Part shown: piece by piece, positions 28,301-40,156 of the stretch | How the letters are laid out: every line of letters begins with the position of its first letter | Position numbering within the stretch: position 1 is the stretch's first letter | NCBI GenBank assembly: GCA_947179485.1 | Contig: OX359249.1 | Span: forward strand, 42,208,250 to 42,272,249 | Reading direction: 5' to 3' | DNA from: Allacma fusca | Lineage: Eukaryota > Arthropoda > Collembola > Symphypleona > Sminthuridae | Length of the DNA stretch: 64,000 nt | Position numbers and translations under genes: made by a program | The notes under the pieces: generated by a model | Seen by the model: the letters and a program-made list of their open reading frames with translations, nothing else | What the model was told of the DNA's origin: nothing | The model's database searches: none

Positions 28301-31300
28301 GTATGTTTATGTTTTTCAAAAGTGTTTACCAGGAGTCGAAATGTTTAAGGAACTTTGCCCACTATACATAGTTTATAATAGTACTACATATCAAGTTGAG
28401 GAGAGGGAGTTTTTTGGCTCACTAGTATTATTACCATTTTAAACGTTACAGGAAAGCAAGGTAAAGTTTAATAGGTGGGATTTGATGGGGCGCGTGGGAA
28501 ATCTTGGAATTTTTAATGTTGGATTCAAAAACGAAAACTTAAAAAAATGTGCCTTTGCCACATAGTCCCTTGTCCCTGGCCCTCTTTCTACACTGCAGTT
28601 GTAAAAGTAAAATACGGAATTCAATTAAACTTTGAAGGATTTGGAAAACAAAAGTGGGGTATAGAAAGGTGCTCATTTCCTGGCACTTCTCAAATCCTTG
28701 GGAGAATGCAAGCCCGGTGAAGGAAACCCATTGCCATTGGAATTGAGAGCAGTGCAGTGGCCGATGTTCGACATGGCTACGGGAACTGATTACCTCCCTC
28801 GCTCCAACTTGGATTTTCTATATGATCAGGTCTCCTATTTTGGAACATTTGCCCAGAAATCTACAGGCCTCAGCCCGGCTTGGAGAGCTGGGGATCCGAC
28901 CGACCAACTTTTCTTTTCCAGGAGGAAGTGTGTCTCGGAAAAGTTACGTTACTCTAGGCTGGAGCTGAATTTAATACAGGAAGAGTGAGGCGAATGGAAA
29001 GTAAAGTGAGGATTTGAACAGCCATAATAAAACTAAACTACACTTTTAACCTATTAAACCGAAGTACGAAGTGTTGTCAGAGTGATGGGAAGAAAGTTGA
29101 ATTTCTTTTCGAACCATTCCAAAGACACATGCAGCCTCGTCAAATTTTTCTACCTACCTTACTCCTTCCAGTCCGACGGAATCTCAATTAAGACTAGGTC
29201 CTGTAATGAAGCTAATGCATCTTTGCATGTTCTTAATACAACTTAAGGAGACCGTCAAGCATGCATATTCTCTCTTTTCTCTATGAGTTTCTTCCTCTCT
29301 CTCTCTCTCTCTTTCTTCCTTTCAACCTCCTCCACAAAGAACACTCCTAGTTGAAAGTAAAGCTACGAATGCATTATGAGTTTGTGTAATTACCATATTC
29401 TTGAATACCATAGGTGCGCTTTCCTGTTCCTACTCATCTTTCTTGCTGTTATTGGCTTTGGAATGTGAATCCCCTTTCAAAGTGTACATTGAACCGATCT
29501 TCCAACATACACCAACTTGCATGTGGTAGCAGTAGCAGCATTTGTTTCAGTACAATTACACTATGTACCACTTCAACATCATACTTTACTCAGTGTATTC
29601 AAAAAATTTCTATACATGCATAATTCTTTTTTGAGACATTCTCATTCCCAGGGATGCCACCGTGTATGAAAATCCCATTAGTGTATTATCACTAAAGAGA
29701 TCCTCACTGTATTTAGTTTCATCCGTACACAATACAGTCACAAAAAATTAGCCTCAAAGAGTTTACACACTGAAATTCTTCCTGCGTCTCTGAATCCTAG
29801 TGTATGTAAATGCGTCAGTATGTCTCAGCATGTATGTACTTATTTTTCAGCTCTCTCTCCAGCAAAGTAAACCAATTGACGAGTCATGTCACGTCTTTCT
29901 ATTACCACATGGAAGTAACTGCTGTTAATAATCTCCTCAGCACATCTAAAGAAAAATTTCCATATCTATGCTAATATTTTGCTATTATTTCCTCAAAGTA
30001 TAAACGACGTAATCTACGTCAATGAATAAAATTGAATTTTTAAATAAAAGAAACATCACATACTAAGGGAAATACAACGGGAATGGTTCACGATCCACAG
30101 AGGTGTAGTTTAAACCAAAATTCGACGGCATATTTACGAACTGACAGAATATCCCCTTGATACAGGAGGAACTGTTATGTTGGGAATTTTAGGTGCTTAA
30201 CTGTCTGCTCAAGTTTGAAATAACGACTTGGACATTGGACTAAATTTTGAGATTTTGAATTGTAGCCTCTTCCCTTGAGTCAAGATAAAGCTTCAAGTTT
30301 GCACTTGACTGCTCAAATCTGTGTCCTCTGTAAATGAAATAATTACAATTCACCAAGATTTTGACACCATTTCGACAATTATCAGCAGTCATTATGGAAC
30401 TTGTCCTCATCATCCCAAGGTCTGTTGTCTGCTCTCTTCTTTATAGGAGCTTTCCCACGGAAATAATTCTATTGGGCTTTGGTCGTTATCCAAAACCGAG
30501 TGGTGAAATGTTCAAATTATTGTAATTCTTACCTCAGGAGAGCATTTCTACTTACAAACTAATACCCCTTTCGTGTAGTAAATTCTACTTAATGATATCA
30601 TGAGTTTTCATACCCACCAGTCACTTTTGATTTGCCAATTGTGGTTTGCCAGGCCCACTGCAAGGGAAAGTGGAAAAATATATCCCTCAATTTTCTCCTC
30701 ACACTAATATTTGACTAGGAGCTCACTGGAGACTGGAGGGGCTGATGCAGGGGAAAGACAAGATGAGTTGTTATGAAATCGACTCCTTATATTCGATGGG
30801 ATGAATTCCTAATGAATTGCAAAATAAATTCCAGGATCATAAAAGGCTGGCTCGGGAAATCCCGTATGTACAGTTAAGGGAGGGAGTCAACATAAACGTG
30901 GAGGGGAGGAAAGTGCGGCATTTGTTACCCCTCCCTTTGTATGTCCTCTCTTTGTGAGGTTGTTCCACTTTAAATTACGTTTCCACAACACTCGTCTTTA
31001 TTGTTTGTTGCTATGAATTTATAGGAGGATTTATGGAGGCGACGGCTCCCAAACACCTAACATAATTACATGACATGTACATACGTATATCAACCATTCA
31101 TACTTCGGGGACTCAACACCACTGGGTCTATTCTTTAGTTCACGGTTGACCAGCCTCTCCCATCTTGTATTTCTCAAAACCATTATCTTACAGTAGAGTT
31201 GTTGCTGTGAAGTGATAAGAGAAAAACGGGCTAATGTCCCAATGATGATAGATACGGCTGGCAAATGTGTGTTGGTCCCTTCCACTAAGGATATGGCAAG

Positions 31301-34140
31301 TGCCAATGTTGAGGTTACAAAACTCGTAACTTACTCACAGACTGTGTGATGATCCCGAGGACATAATATATCTACACATATGACATAGGTGCAATACTAT
31401 GCACATTCACACTCTAAATTCAAATTGTGAGGCAGGAGTTGGGACGGAGGAGTTGCTCTGCCTGTACTCCAAATGGCACGTATATTACGAGGAGAGGAGT
31501 GACGTGCCCGGTAAGGCGTTCACTCTCATTTATCTACTGCATGTTTCCCAACTTCCAGTCCCTTACTTTAAATACTCCCAACACATAAATACACACAAGG
31601 CAGAGTCTACTGACACTGCTATAGACAAGTGCTTCCTCGAGTTTCGAGGCCGAGAGCCAGATTCATAAAATTTGGGAAATATCAAGGGGGCTAGGGACCG
31701 AAGGAGAGACTACTAAAGCCATAACTATTTCCTGGGACACAATAAGTCATTTATTCATATTTAAGCACGAGTACTCCCAGTCCCACACACATAGATATAT
31801 ACATGCATAGGATCCCTCAGTCGAGCTCTGTACTCCATGGAAAATGAGGAGGGATGTGCATAAGACCGAGAATTGAAAATGACAGCTAACAATTACAAGT
31901 GCAGGGAAAACCTGCCTTTCCTGTGAATAATGCTCCATTCCAAATATCCCGCTTTCTTTCATCCATGCAAAACCCTAAATTAAAATCCAGTTCATTTTTC
32001 TCATCCTCCGAATCCCACTCTTATCATGTGCCTTCACTTTCCCCACATTTTCAATGCATGCAAAACGTCTGCCAACAACAGCTCCAAGTTAACATTGCCA
32101 CATGACTCAAAGCTAACTGAGACCCTGGCCATTTGAGTCGAATAGAATGTAACATAAGTCCGATGTGGTGCATTTCATTTCAAATTGTGAGGAGAGTGAA
32201 CAAACATTGTAAAGTTTTTTTTTGTTTCATTTCACTCCCTTCTACATATACGTCTCTCTTGGAACAGCTTTGGTGCAAACAACTTGAAAATAGAGATTTA
32301 AAACTAGTTTCCATTGCTAGCAATTCTTATGCATAAATAAAATATGAAAAATTCATGATACAAACGGAACAGCCTTCAGGAGCAAGTTTTATTGCAGGAA
32401 GTAGATTTACTTACGATGTTTTCACGAATGTGCCTTAGAGGAAGCAAAGTTTGTTGAGTAACAAAAAAAAAACATCCAAAGTTTTCTCTTTTTTCGGACA
32501 TTGTACGTCAGAACAGAAGTTTGATTTGTAGTTGGGATGAAAATATTTTATGAAGCTAGCTTTTAGATCACTTCAATACTATGATACTTTAATGATAGCG
32601 TGTTTTCAGGATAGAACAAAAATGACCATTCGTAACATCTGTAACCGGTCTAAATATTTGTAATGGAAGTAAAAACTCAAATTATTATAATATTATAATT
32701 ATATTTAAAAAAAAACTATAGTTACTAAATTTCCTTGCGGATTTTCAAACTATTTTTAACTAAATTTCGTAATTTTAGGCTAAATGCCATTCAAAGGAAC
32801 CTACTATGTATGTTTAACCCAAGGATACGATTCCGGCCCAAAATTATGCCAGATTCGGGTATTTATTTATTTATACCACTGGAAATAATCTGAGGTCGGA
32901 TTTTATTCTCCGAGGATGGGAATAGTCAAAGCATGGGTGCAATTTTCATGGAGAAATTGATAATACAAAGGAAATCTCTTGAAAAGATAAATAATTGATG
33001 GGATGTTTTATGAAACGGAAATAAAAATGAAAGCATTTGCATGTTCCCTTAACTTTAAGTCGGTTGATTTTATGGCTTTATTTCAGGGAAAATCCCGTGA
33101 GTGATGCTTTATGCATCTTTGAGTAGCTCAACCGTATGTATCGCTCAGCATGTATTCCACTCAAGTGTCTATAGAGTATAGGTAAATGTAAATACTACCT
33201 CTTTGAAAGAGGCACATTTAAGCTGTATTAGCATCAAGTGAATGTTTGTTACCATTAGCCCCTCCTTTCCCCATACAGATAGTGTCCTGCATGCGGTTTA
33301 GGATTCACGTGAGTACTACTTACTCCATGCATACGATCCCGAGACTTACTAGTATGCATCCAGGTTTACGTATATACATAATTATATACTTTTGAAAGTA
33401 GCAACTTCAGGCTGGGTAGGAACTGTCTCTGGAAAATAAATGGTTGCTTATTTAAATGATCAAATACAGTACACGTAGGTACTTTCACCAGCACCACATT
33501 GTAATGCAAAAGTTGACGGCGTATCACATCAACAGACCTCTCCGCTCCGCTCATACATACTTTTGCTTTCTCCTATCCCCGCTGTCCTTTCCCCGGACTT
33601 TCTCCAGGTTCCTCGTGAAGGAAATAGCTTGGTTTACAAATGAATAAATGTTGACAAATAAAGATGGATTTGGGAGCCTGTCAAGATACACTCGAAGGAT
33701 CGAAAATCCTTTTAAACTTTCTACCTATTGTCTGCCATGTCTTTCTATCCGAACCACGTGAAAGGACCCAAGTATATGTACACACTTTGAAATTCCGTAG
33801 ACCTTTTTATACCATGAGCCAGACTGTGACAGCTGCACACCAAAGAAAAGAAATTCTGGCACTTCACTACTCGATCCAGTCTTCCATTCTGGTCGATCAT
33901 TTCTGGAGAAAAAAAAATATGTATCATATGAGGAATAGATGGGTATCTTTTTTTCCCAAAAGCAAGCAAAATTTCAAAACACTTTCTCCTGGAAAGTTCG
34001 TGACGGGAGTAGTGGTTGAACATTCCTTCAATGTCTTTCCCAGTAGGTGAAAAAATGGGCTACACTGTATCTTAAGTGAAGATGTAACCCGATATGCCTT
34101 ACACATCCTTGAGAGATAAATACGGGCTATATATCTTCTC
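16385..34140. other. Intronic DNA without recognisable genes
   Basis: The longest open frames are 22115-22534 (plus, 139 codons, starts at TTG, not ATG) and 27683-28147 (plus, 154 codons, a hydrophobic stretch near its end). Neither shows a known domain. TACATA/TATGTA motifs are frequent (for example 20990-21065 and 26500-26527). Confidence 0.5.
29295..29312. repeat. (CT)n microsatellite
   Basis: Nine CT units within a pyrimidine-rich stretch. Confidence 0.85.
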
Positions 34141-34580
34141 CCCATTAAATACACGAGGGCACAGGAGTAGCCCAGCACTGAATGTACTCAACTACCATCG
34201 TTGAGGAATGGCTTCGAAGCCCAGTGCCCCTGTGTCGCGGAGGTGAGAGAAAGAGAGAGATAGATGTTGGGTTCTGTGGGATGTACTGCTAGTTAGCATG
34301 CACCCAACGCTCACTTCAACGTGAGTGGACTTACTGAGCGATCGGGATAGCGGTGTCTCTGTCATAGCTAGACAGTGCACCCTCAGTTCGTCGTGGGATA
34401 TTATCTCCTTCTATGTTACCTTGCTCTCTCTCCTCCATAGATTAAGCAAATTAGGTTAAGATTAAACGGGCTGCGTCCCAACCCATATTACCATGCAATG
34501 TAAAACTGAATGTAAGATTGTTATAGTCTGTGTACTGAAAGACAATAAAGGTTGCTTTGCTACTGCCCATTAAATACACG
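34141..34580 (+). mobile_element. tRNA-derived SINE-like element (410 bp) with 15-bp target duplication
   Basis: The 15-mer CCCATTAAATACACG occurs at 34141-34155 and again at 34566-34580, enclosing a 410-bp insert (34156-34565). The first ~73 bases look tRNA-like: GGGCAC at 34157-34162 is complementary to GTGCCC at 34224-34229, an A-box-like TAGCCCAGC starts at 34168, and a B-box-like GGCTTCGAAGCC lies at 34210-34221. I see no run of four T on the plus strand within the insert, as expected for a pol III transcript. The 3' end has CAATAAAGG and no poly(A) tail. Long target duplications are typical of target-primed reverse transcription. The partner LINE is unknown. Confidence 0.7.
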
Positions 34581-36428
34581 CCCGGAGGAGCCAGCTCCCG
34601 AAATGACCCTCCTCAGATATCTAAAGCGTAAGAAGTTTGGTTCGCCTTCAGATTAAATCTGATTTTTATAATGCTTAGCCCAAGAATTATTGCACATGAA
34701 CAAGGAACACTTGAAAAATATTCATTGGCTGGGGTCGTAGAAGTGAGCCAGCAGTGTGGAGATAATGGTAAAAAAAAATTTACCAGCCGTTCTCCCTACC
34801 TCACACAATCTGTCACCCACACGGATGTACGTCTTGTAAATACTAGGGACCAACAATACACTCTGTATAGTGAAGAATAATTGCATACAAAAAAAACTAT
34901 AAATGCAGGAATGGGAGTCCAAGGTAAAGGACTTTTACGGACGAACATGAACTCACTGAGTGCCCATACTCTGCTGAAATAAATCTGTTTCTTTTCCATT
35001 CTCTCATCTTTAAACCATTTCCCTGAGTGCATATGTATCTGTAGGGCTAAGGAGCGGGAGTGTATATACCAGCCTCAAATGTCATGACTGGCTCCATAGT
35101 ACTGATCAATAGCACCGATCACCTCTCCCATGCTAGGACGGGATTTACGTCGCTCTTTCTATGCACTCGTTACCGGCTTCCCCGTGAAATTTCTCACACT
35201 GGAACCCTTCCCCAAGCTGTCACTTCTCCGTGCTAAACTGTCTTATTTCTAGTTTTTGTTCTGTATCAATATGCGTCCCTCAACCATCGGACAATCCGTA
35301 GGACCAGCATTTTTGTATGTTCAGCATTGAGATTATATACACCCATCCCCAAAAACATTTACAGTATTCTGGAGAAAGCCTTACAAAAAGTAAAATGTCT
35401 TATCTTTCAAAGTTTTATATATTACAATATCTCCGATAATAATTTTATTTTGTAATTTTATTGATACACAGAATGTAATTCAATAAACTTCATACATTCA
35501 AAATTTTGGAGGTGTTCCCTTGTACTAACTTTAAAAAATACTTTCAGCTGCTCAGCTTTGGAACAAAACAGTAAAGTCAGCTCTAGCTGTAGTAATTAAA
35601 GTTATTTATTTTAAATTAATCGAAATTTATAGTTGGGCGGTTTTGGGACCATAAAACTATGAAAATACATGCAAGAGAAAGTGTAAAATTTAGAATGGAG
35701 CCCAATCAAAGGATGCAAATAGAATATACTTGTATTTCCTGCATGTGAAAGTTGGAGGGCTTGCCCCTGGAAAGAGAAAGTAGGAAAATACAATCAAGTG
35801 AATAGGAAACCTATTACGTTGGGCCACACATACACCATTCAGACATTGACTGATGGCATAGTGATGGAAGTTTTGTTGGAATGACAAAGGCTATGACAAT
35901 TTATATCGCGAGTGTAAATGTGGCTGTTGCATGGTCTCAATTCACGAGTGGCTTGGCATTTGAGTTTAGGAGGAAGCAACTTCATGGTAAATTTCATACT
36001 TGACTTGGGCGTCACTTGTCGCTCCACATACTTACTTCCGTGTACTTTATCCCTGCCCAACTCCGAGCAATAAGGCTCGAACATCTCTGTAAGAAGCTGG
36101 AGGATGGATCCTCATCATTGCTATGAATTTCTTTGGAATTTCCAAAGTACACTGCTTGACGACATGAAGTTCATACCCTGGAATTGTAAGGACATCTACA
36201 TACTATTACTTGATTGTTTGCATACAAACGTAATCTGCTAGTCAATGGTCCCCACTAAATCCTATGTCATGTGGTGACGTCCTCCGTTCTCCTCATCGTC
36301 ATGTCTTCTTGTGAGCCCTAATTCGTATCTATTATTCATGACTTAAGTGCTCATGTGGAGTCGGAAGAAGTGACGTTGAAATTCACGTAAGTAGACCATT
36401 GTTGACATTGCCACTGTGTGTGGAAATA

Positions 36429-36512
36429 TACAGAAGGTTAGGTGTTAGACTTCAGAGCCTATCCCTGACGGAGATCATGTTCGAAACTCTGCCCCTCTAA
36501 AACTTTTTTTTT
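36429..36512 (+). repeat. tRNA-like relic (SINE head or tRNA pseudogene)
   Basis: AGAAGGTTAGGTGTTAGACT (from about 36432) resembles the D-arm and anticodon 5' side of a serine/leucine-type tRNA. ATGTTCGAAACTC (36478-36490) resembles a B box. A run of nine T (36504-36512) could serve as a pol III terminator. The acceptor and T stems do not pair well, so it is not an intact tRNA. Confidence 0.3.
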
Positions 36513-38121
36513 CTCCTGTCAAAAGAGAAAGCAGGAGAAAGTTTCAGAGTTGTTTGCTTAAACCTGACATAAGATACATGTAGCGTAGCTTCTGTATTTA
36601 TTGCTGTTGAGGCTTGGGAAGTATCTATCGTTAACTAGTATTGAGAGTAGCTCCTCCTTACCATTTATTTTAATGCTTGACAAGCAATGATAACAAAAGC
36701 ATCCGCTTACAATTCTTTGCGTGTTTTTCTAAATTTAATGCGAAAGCTCTCTTCCCGTTGAAAAGCAAACTTTCTCTCGGAGAAAGTTACTTTGTTCAGT
36801 TTTTTCCTCCACGAAGTTCGTGTAGGGAATTTGCCCATTGTAATGTCTCAGATCATTCCTGACGTTGCATCCCAGCTTATTCTCATATGGTATGAAGGCT
36901 TCCTGGTCCGCAATTGACTGTGGGAGACGTGACCCCAGATGGGAAGCTCTGACATTGGGATAATTAATGTTAGAAATTTCAGAAAATAAGAAAATCAATT
37001 TATGAACTAATTCCGCCCAAAAGAACCTGTATAATTCCGTGACATTCAGCTCTCCGAGGATGGAGCTGGTGCTTGCGGTGATAGGAAGTGGCTTAGGATT
37101 GGACAGGGGGTTTAACTTGGAAAAGGAAGAAATGAGACAGGGTTTAGAAATCTAGAAGGAATTGAGGTAATTATTAAATTATTTTGGTGAGAGTCTCCTC
37201 CGAGACCTGGCTTTTCCCCTCATGATATAATTATCCCTGCTCAGGACTATACGTCATGATGCATTGCCAGAAGGGGAAGAGATGGAAAAAGCAATATTTT
37301 CTATAATTTCTATGCATTAGAACATGTCTCGTTGAGCCGAGTTCCACTTAGCTGGATGAAGTAATAAGTTAACTAAAATGAGAGACTGTCTTAAGATGAA
37401 GCTTGCAATTAGCCTCGTGTTACTTTGTCAATACTATATACTTGAAATTCCTCCGGATTAACCACATGATACGGCTGGAAGAATTCCAATGGCCTTGTCT
37501 GGTGGAGTCAGAGCATTTGCCCTCTCCCATTATCCTCACTTTTTCTTTCACTCTCGCTCTTGAACCAGTTATTACCCCTAGAGACAGCTCAGTGAGAATA
37601 ACACTCTCCCTCACTCCGCTGTTTGGTTCCATCCTTTAATTACTTACTGAGGCCAGTTAATCTTGGTCTAATTAACTTCCCTTGCCATGCCTCCCAGCTC
37701 TATCTCCACAAAATAATGTTGCTTAAAAGCAAAAATCCTACTTCCCTGAAAAACACTAATATGCCCATGACAAGTTTCCCAGAGTGACACGAACTTAATC
37801 CTCACATTATTATCTCGTCCCAACATTATTTACTCAGTTGCTTATGTGAACTTTGTTCTAAGAAATAAAAAAGGAGAGCTCTACAGTCGTTGGTGTGTAT
37901 TTGTATTCAAGTAAAGCTCAGAATTATGGCGTGGGCATTTGTTAAAGCCGTTGTCAGGTAGAAATCGTACCTTGGAGGGTGGAACCCTGTAACAGGTATA
38001 TCTATTCACTGAGCCTTCCTTTCCACACACAAAAAAATAAAATTAGTTTTCTGTTTGGTGAAATTCCGTAGAGTCCGTCACTAAAATTTGTCATGGTTCT
38101 TTCCTCACTGAATTTGGCAAT

Positions 38122-38145
38122 AGAGAGAGAGAGAGAGAGAGAGAG
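38122..38145. repeat. (AG)n microsatellite
   Basis: Twelve AG units. Confidence 0.9.
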
Positions 38146-38334
38146 GGCTACTCCGTGAGCAAAGAAATGGATGGGAAAGAAGTATCTCAAGTTCTAGCTC
38201 CTTGAATTTGTCCCTATGAAGATTCATAGTTACTGCTTCCTTCCGCTCTCTTTTCCCTTTTGTTGTGTATCTCTCTGTTTCTTTTCACTCTCTCCCTTTT
38301 CTCTCCGGAGTTTTTATTTTGATTTTTTCCTCCT

Positions 38335-38354
38335 CACACACACACACACACACA
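38335..38354. repeat. (CA)n microsatellite
   Basis: Ten CA units, about 190 bp right of an AG tract. Confidence 0.9.
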
Positions 38355-40112
38355 GAGTGGCTTGCTCCCCAATGTACTTTCTCCTCAAGTAAAATACTCA
38401 CGATGAGAGAGCGAGAGGGGAAATCTTGCCGAGGAGTCTGGACAGAATGCGTCCATATTTTTTTTTATCCTCCTTAACTTTCTAACCTAGAGTCAGATAC
38501 ACAGGAACTGGGAGGAAAACCTTTGTTAACAAACTGTAGGAGGTCTCAAGTTCGCCTCAATGAAACTGGTCACATTTTTCTTCTCATTTCTACCATTTTT
38601 ACACCACAGTGAGTACCAAAGTAGCGTGGCTGGGTCGCATTTCTTTCCATTATCCCATGCTAAGCCGGGATTTGGAACTCATTCCCGAACAGCTCCCGGC
38701 GTAAGGTAAGTAATTTATTTAAAAATGCGAATTCCTCTTCCCTACTGAATCCCTAATATCAATCCATCGTCGTCAAAGGAATTATCCCTGAAATTGGGAA
38801 GACTTCCCGAAACAAGAGTCTGTGTAGGGAGTCATGAAAAATTAACTTTCTCCTGCAATAAAAACAATCTTGGAGTTCAAAGGAAATCGCTTTGATAAAC
38901 TAAATTATGGCCTTCGTACCTGGAAAAAAAATTATCTTTCCAAATGGAAAATTCAGATCAAAGTTTCTATCTTCCAGGTTTAAGGTTTCTGTAAAAGTAT
39001 TTGACTCGGCAGTTGGGAAAATTAAAGGAAGGAACTATAGTCTATTTGGAATGTTGTGAAACTTTGCAACTGTTCCGAATTCCCAATTGATTTCAATTGT
39101 AAGCGGATTTTTTTTTCAAATAGGAATCACAGGACGGAGTTCCCCAATCCTGGGAGATTGTGGATGGATAATAACGTGGGTAGCTTCCCAAACCTGTTAA
39201 ATATTTTACTGGTGACATCAGAAGGGGGAAGTCAGGTCGACTGTGTGTACAAAAACTAAATTACGCTAAATTAGACTTCCAAGAAAGGGACTTGGGTGGG
39301 GTCTGATGAGACGGTTTGGTTACCGAAATTGACAAAACACTTACTCTCCCACTTTCCCATGCTTTCTCTTCCCACCGCTTCATAAAACTATAGTGCTCAA
39401 ATGGAAATGGGGAAAGTCGTAAATTTAGAAGAGAATAGTTTGAAGAGACAGACGCAAGTTTTTTTTCAAACCAAGATGGATGGCAGACAAAAGTGAGTTA
39501 GAAAAGGAAGGAGACAAGAGGTTCGAATACTCTATTACGAAAACTAATACAACTGCCAGTCACATTTTCCGGTTCCATTCCAACTAACATCCAGTGTTTG
39601 GGAATTTGTTTGGACTTGTCAAAATTGGACGCTTCTCAAAAATTTCCATACACGACTTTTCCATGTACACTATAAAACTAACATTGAATGAGAAAGGAGG
39701 AGTGAGGACTAAGCTCCACAACAAGACAAAGATTCAAAAGCGAGAAGTTATGCGAGGAAGAGGCGAAGAATAGAAAAAGTTTGTTCCGAGATATTCCTTC
39801 CCTCCTCTCCAGTCAGTGTCTTGGGTTGGGGGTTGTACTTGTAGCATTTGATAGCGGAAATACCTGACACATGGACTCATTCATGTCTGCAATTGTCAGT
39901 CAAACGTAGTTTATTTATTCCTGTCACTGCCTTTTAGTCATGCTATGTGCATCACTCCTCGACTGTCCATCGCAACTGCCATTGAAACTACCCACACTGG
40001 CGTGGTAGTTTGAGTCTCGTGTCACTACATCTTCAGGATCATTATTTTTACCTCATAATTCAACTTTGTTTCTACTTCCTTTCTTCACTTTCTCTGTCTC
40101 CATCTCTCTCAC

Positions 40113-40115
<3 letters not shown>

Positions 40116-40155
<40 letters not shown>
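40116..40155. repeat. (CT)n microsatellite
   Basis: Pure CT tract of 40 bases, preceded by about 45 bases of pyrimidine-rich sequence. It makes the serine/leucine-rich open frame at 40010-40204, which is not a gene. Confidence 0.95.

Positions 40156-40156
<1 letters not shown>

Noticed and set aside
33664..34050. 128-codon plus-strand frame just left of the SINE
   Set aside because: Overlaps two minus-strand frames of similar length and shows no domain.
39504..39525. GGTTCGAATAC, a possible tRNA B box
   Set aside because: No A box at the right distance upstream and no cloverleaf pairing.
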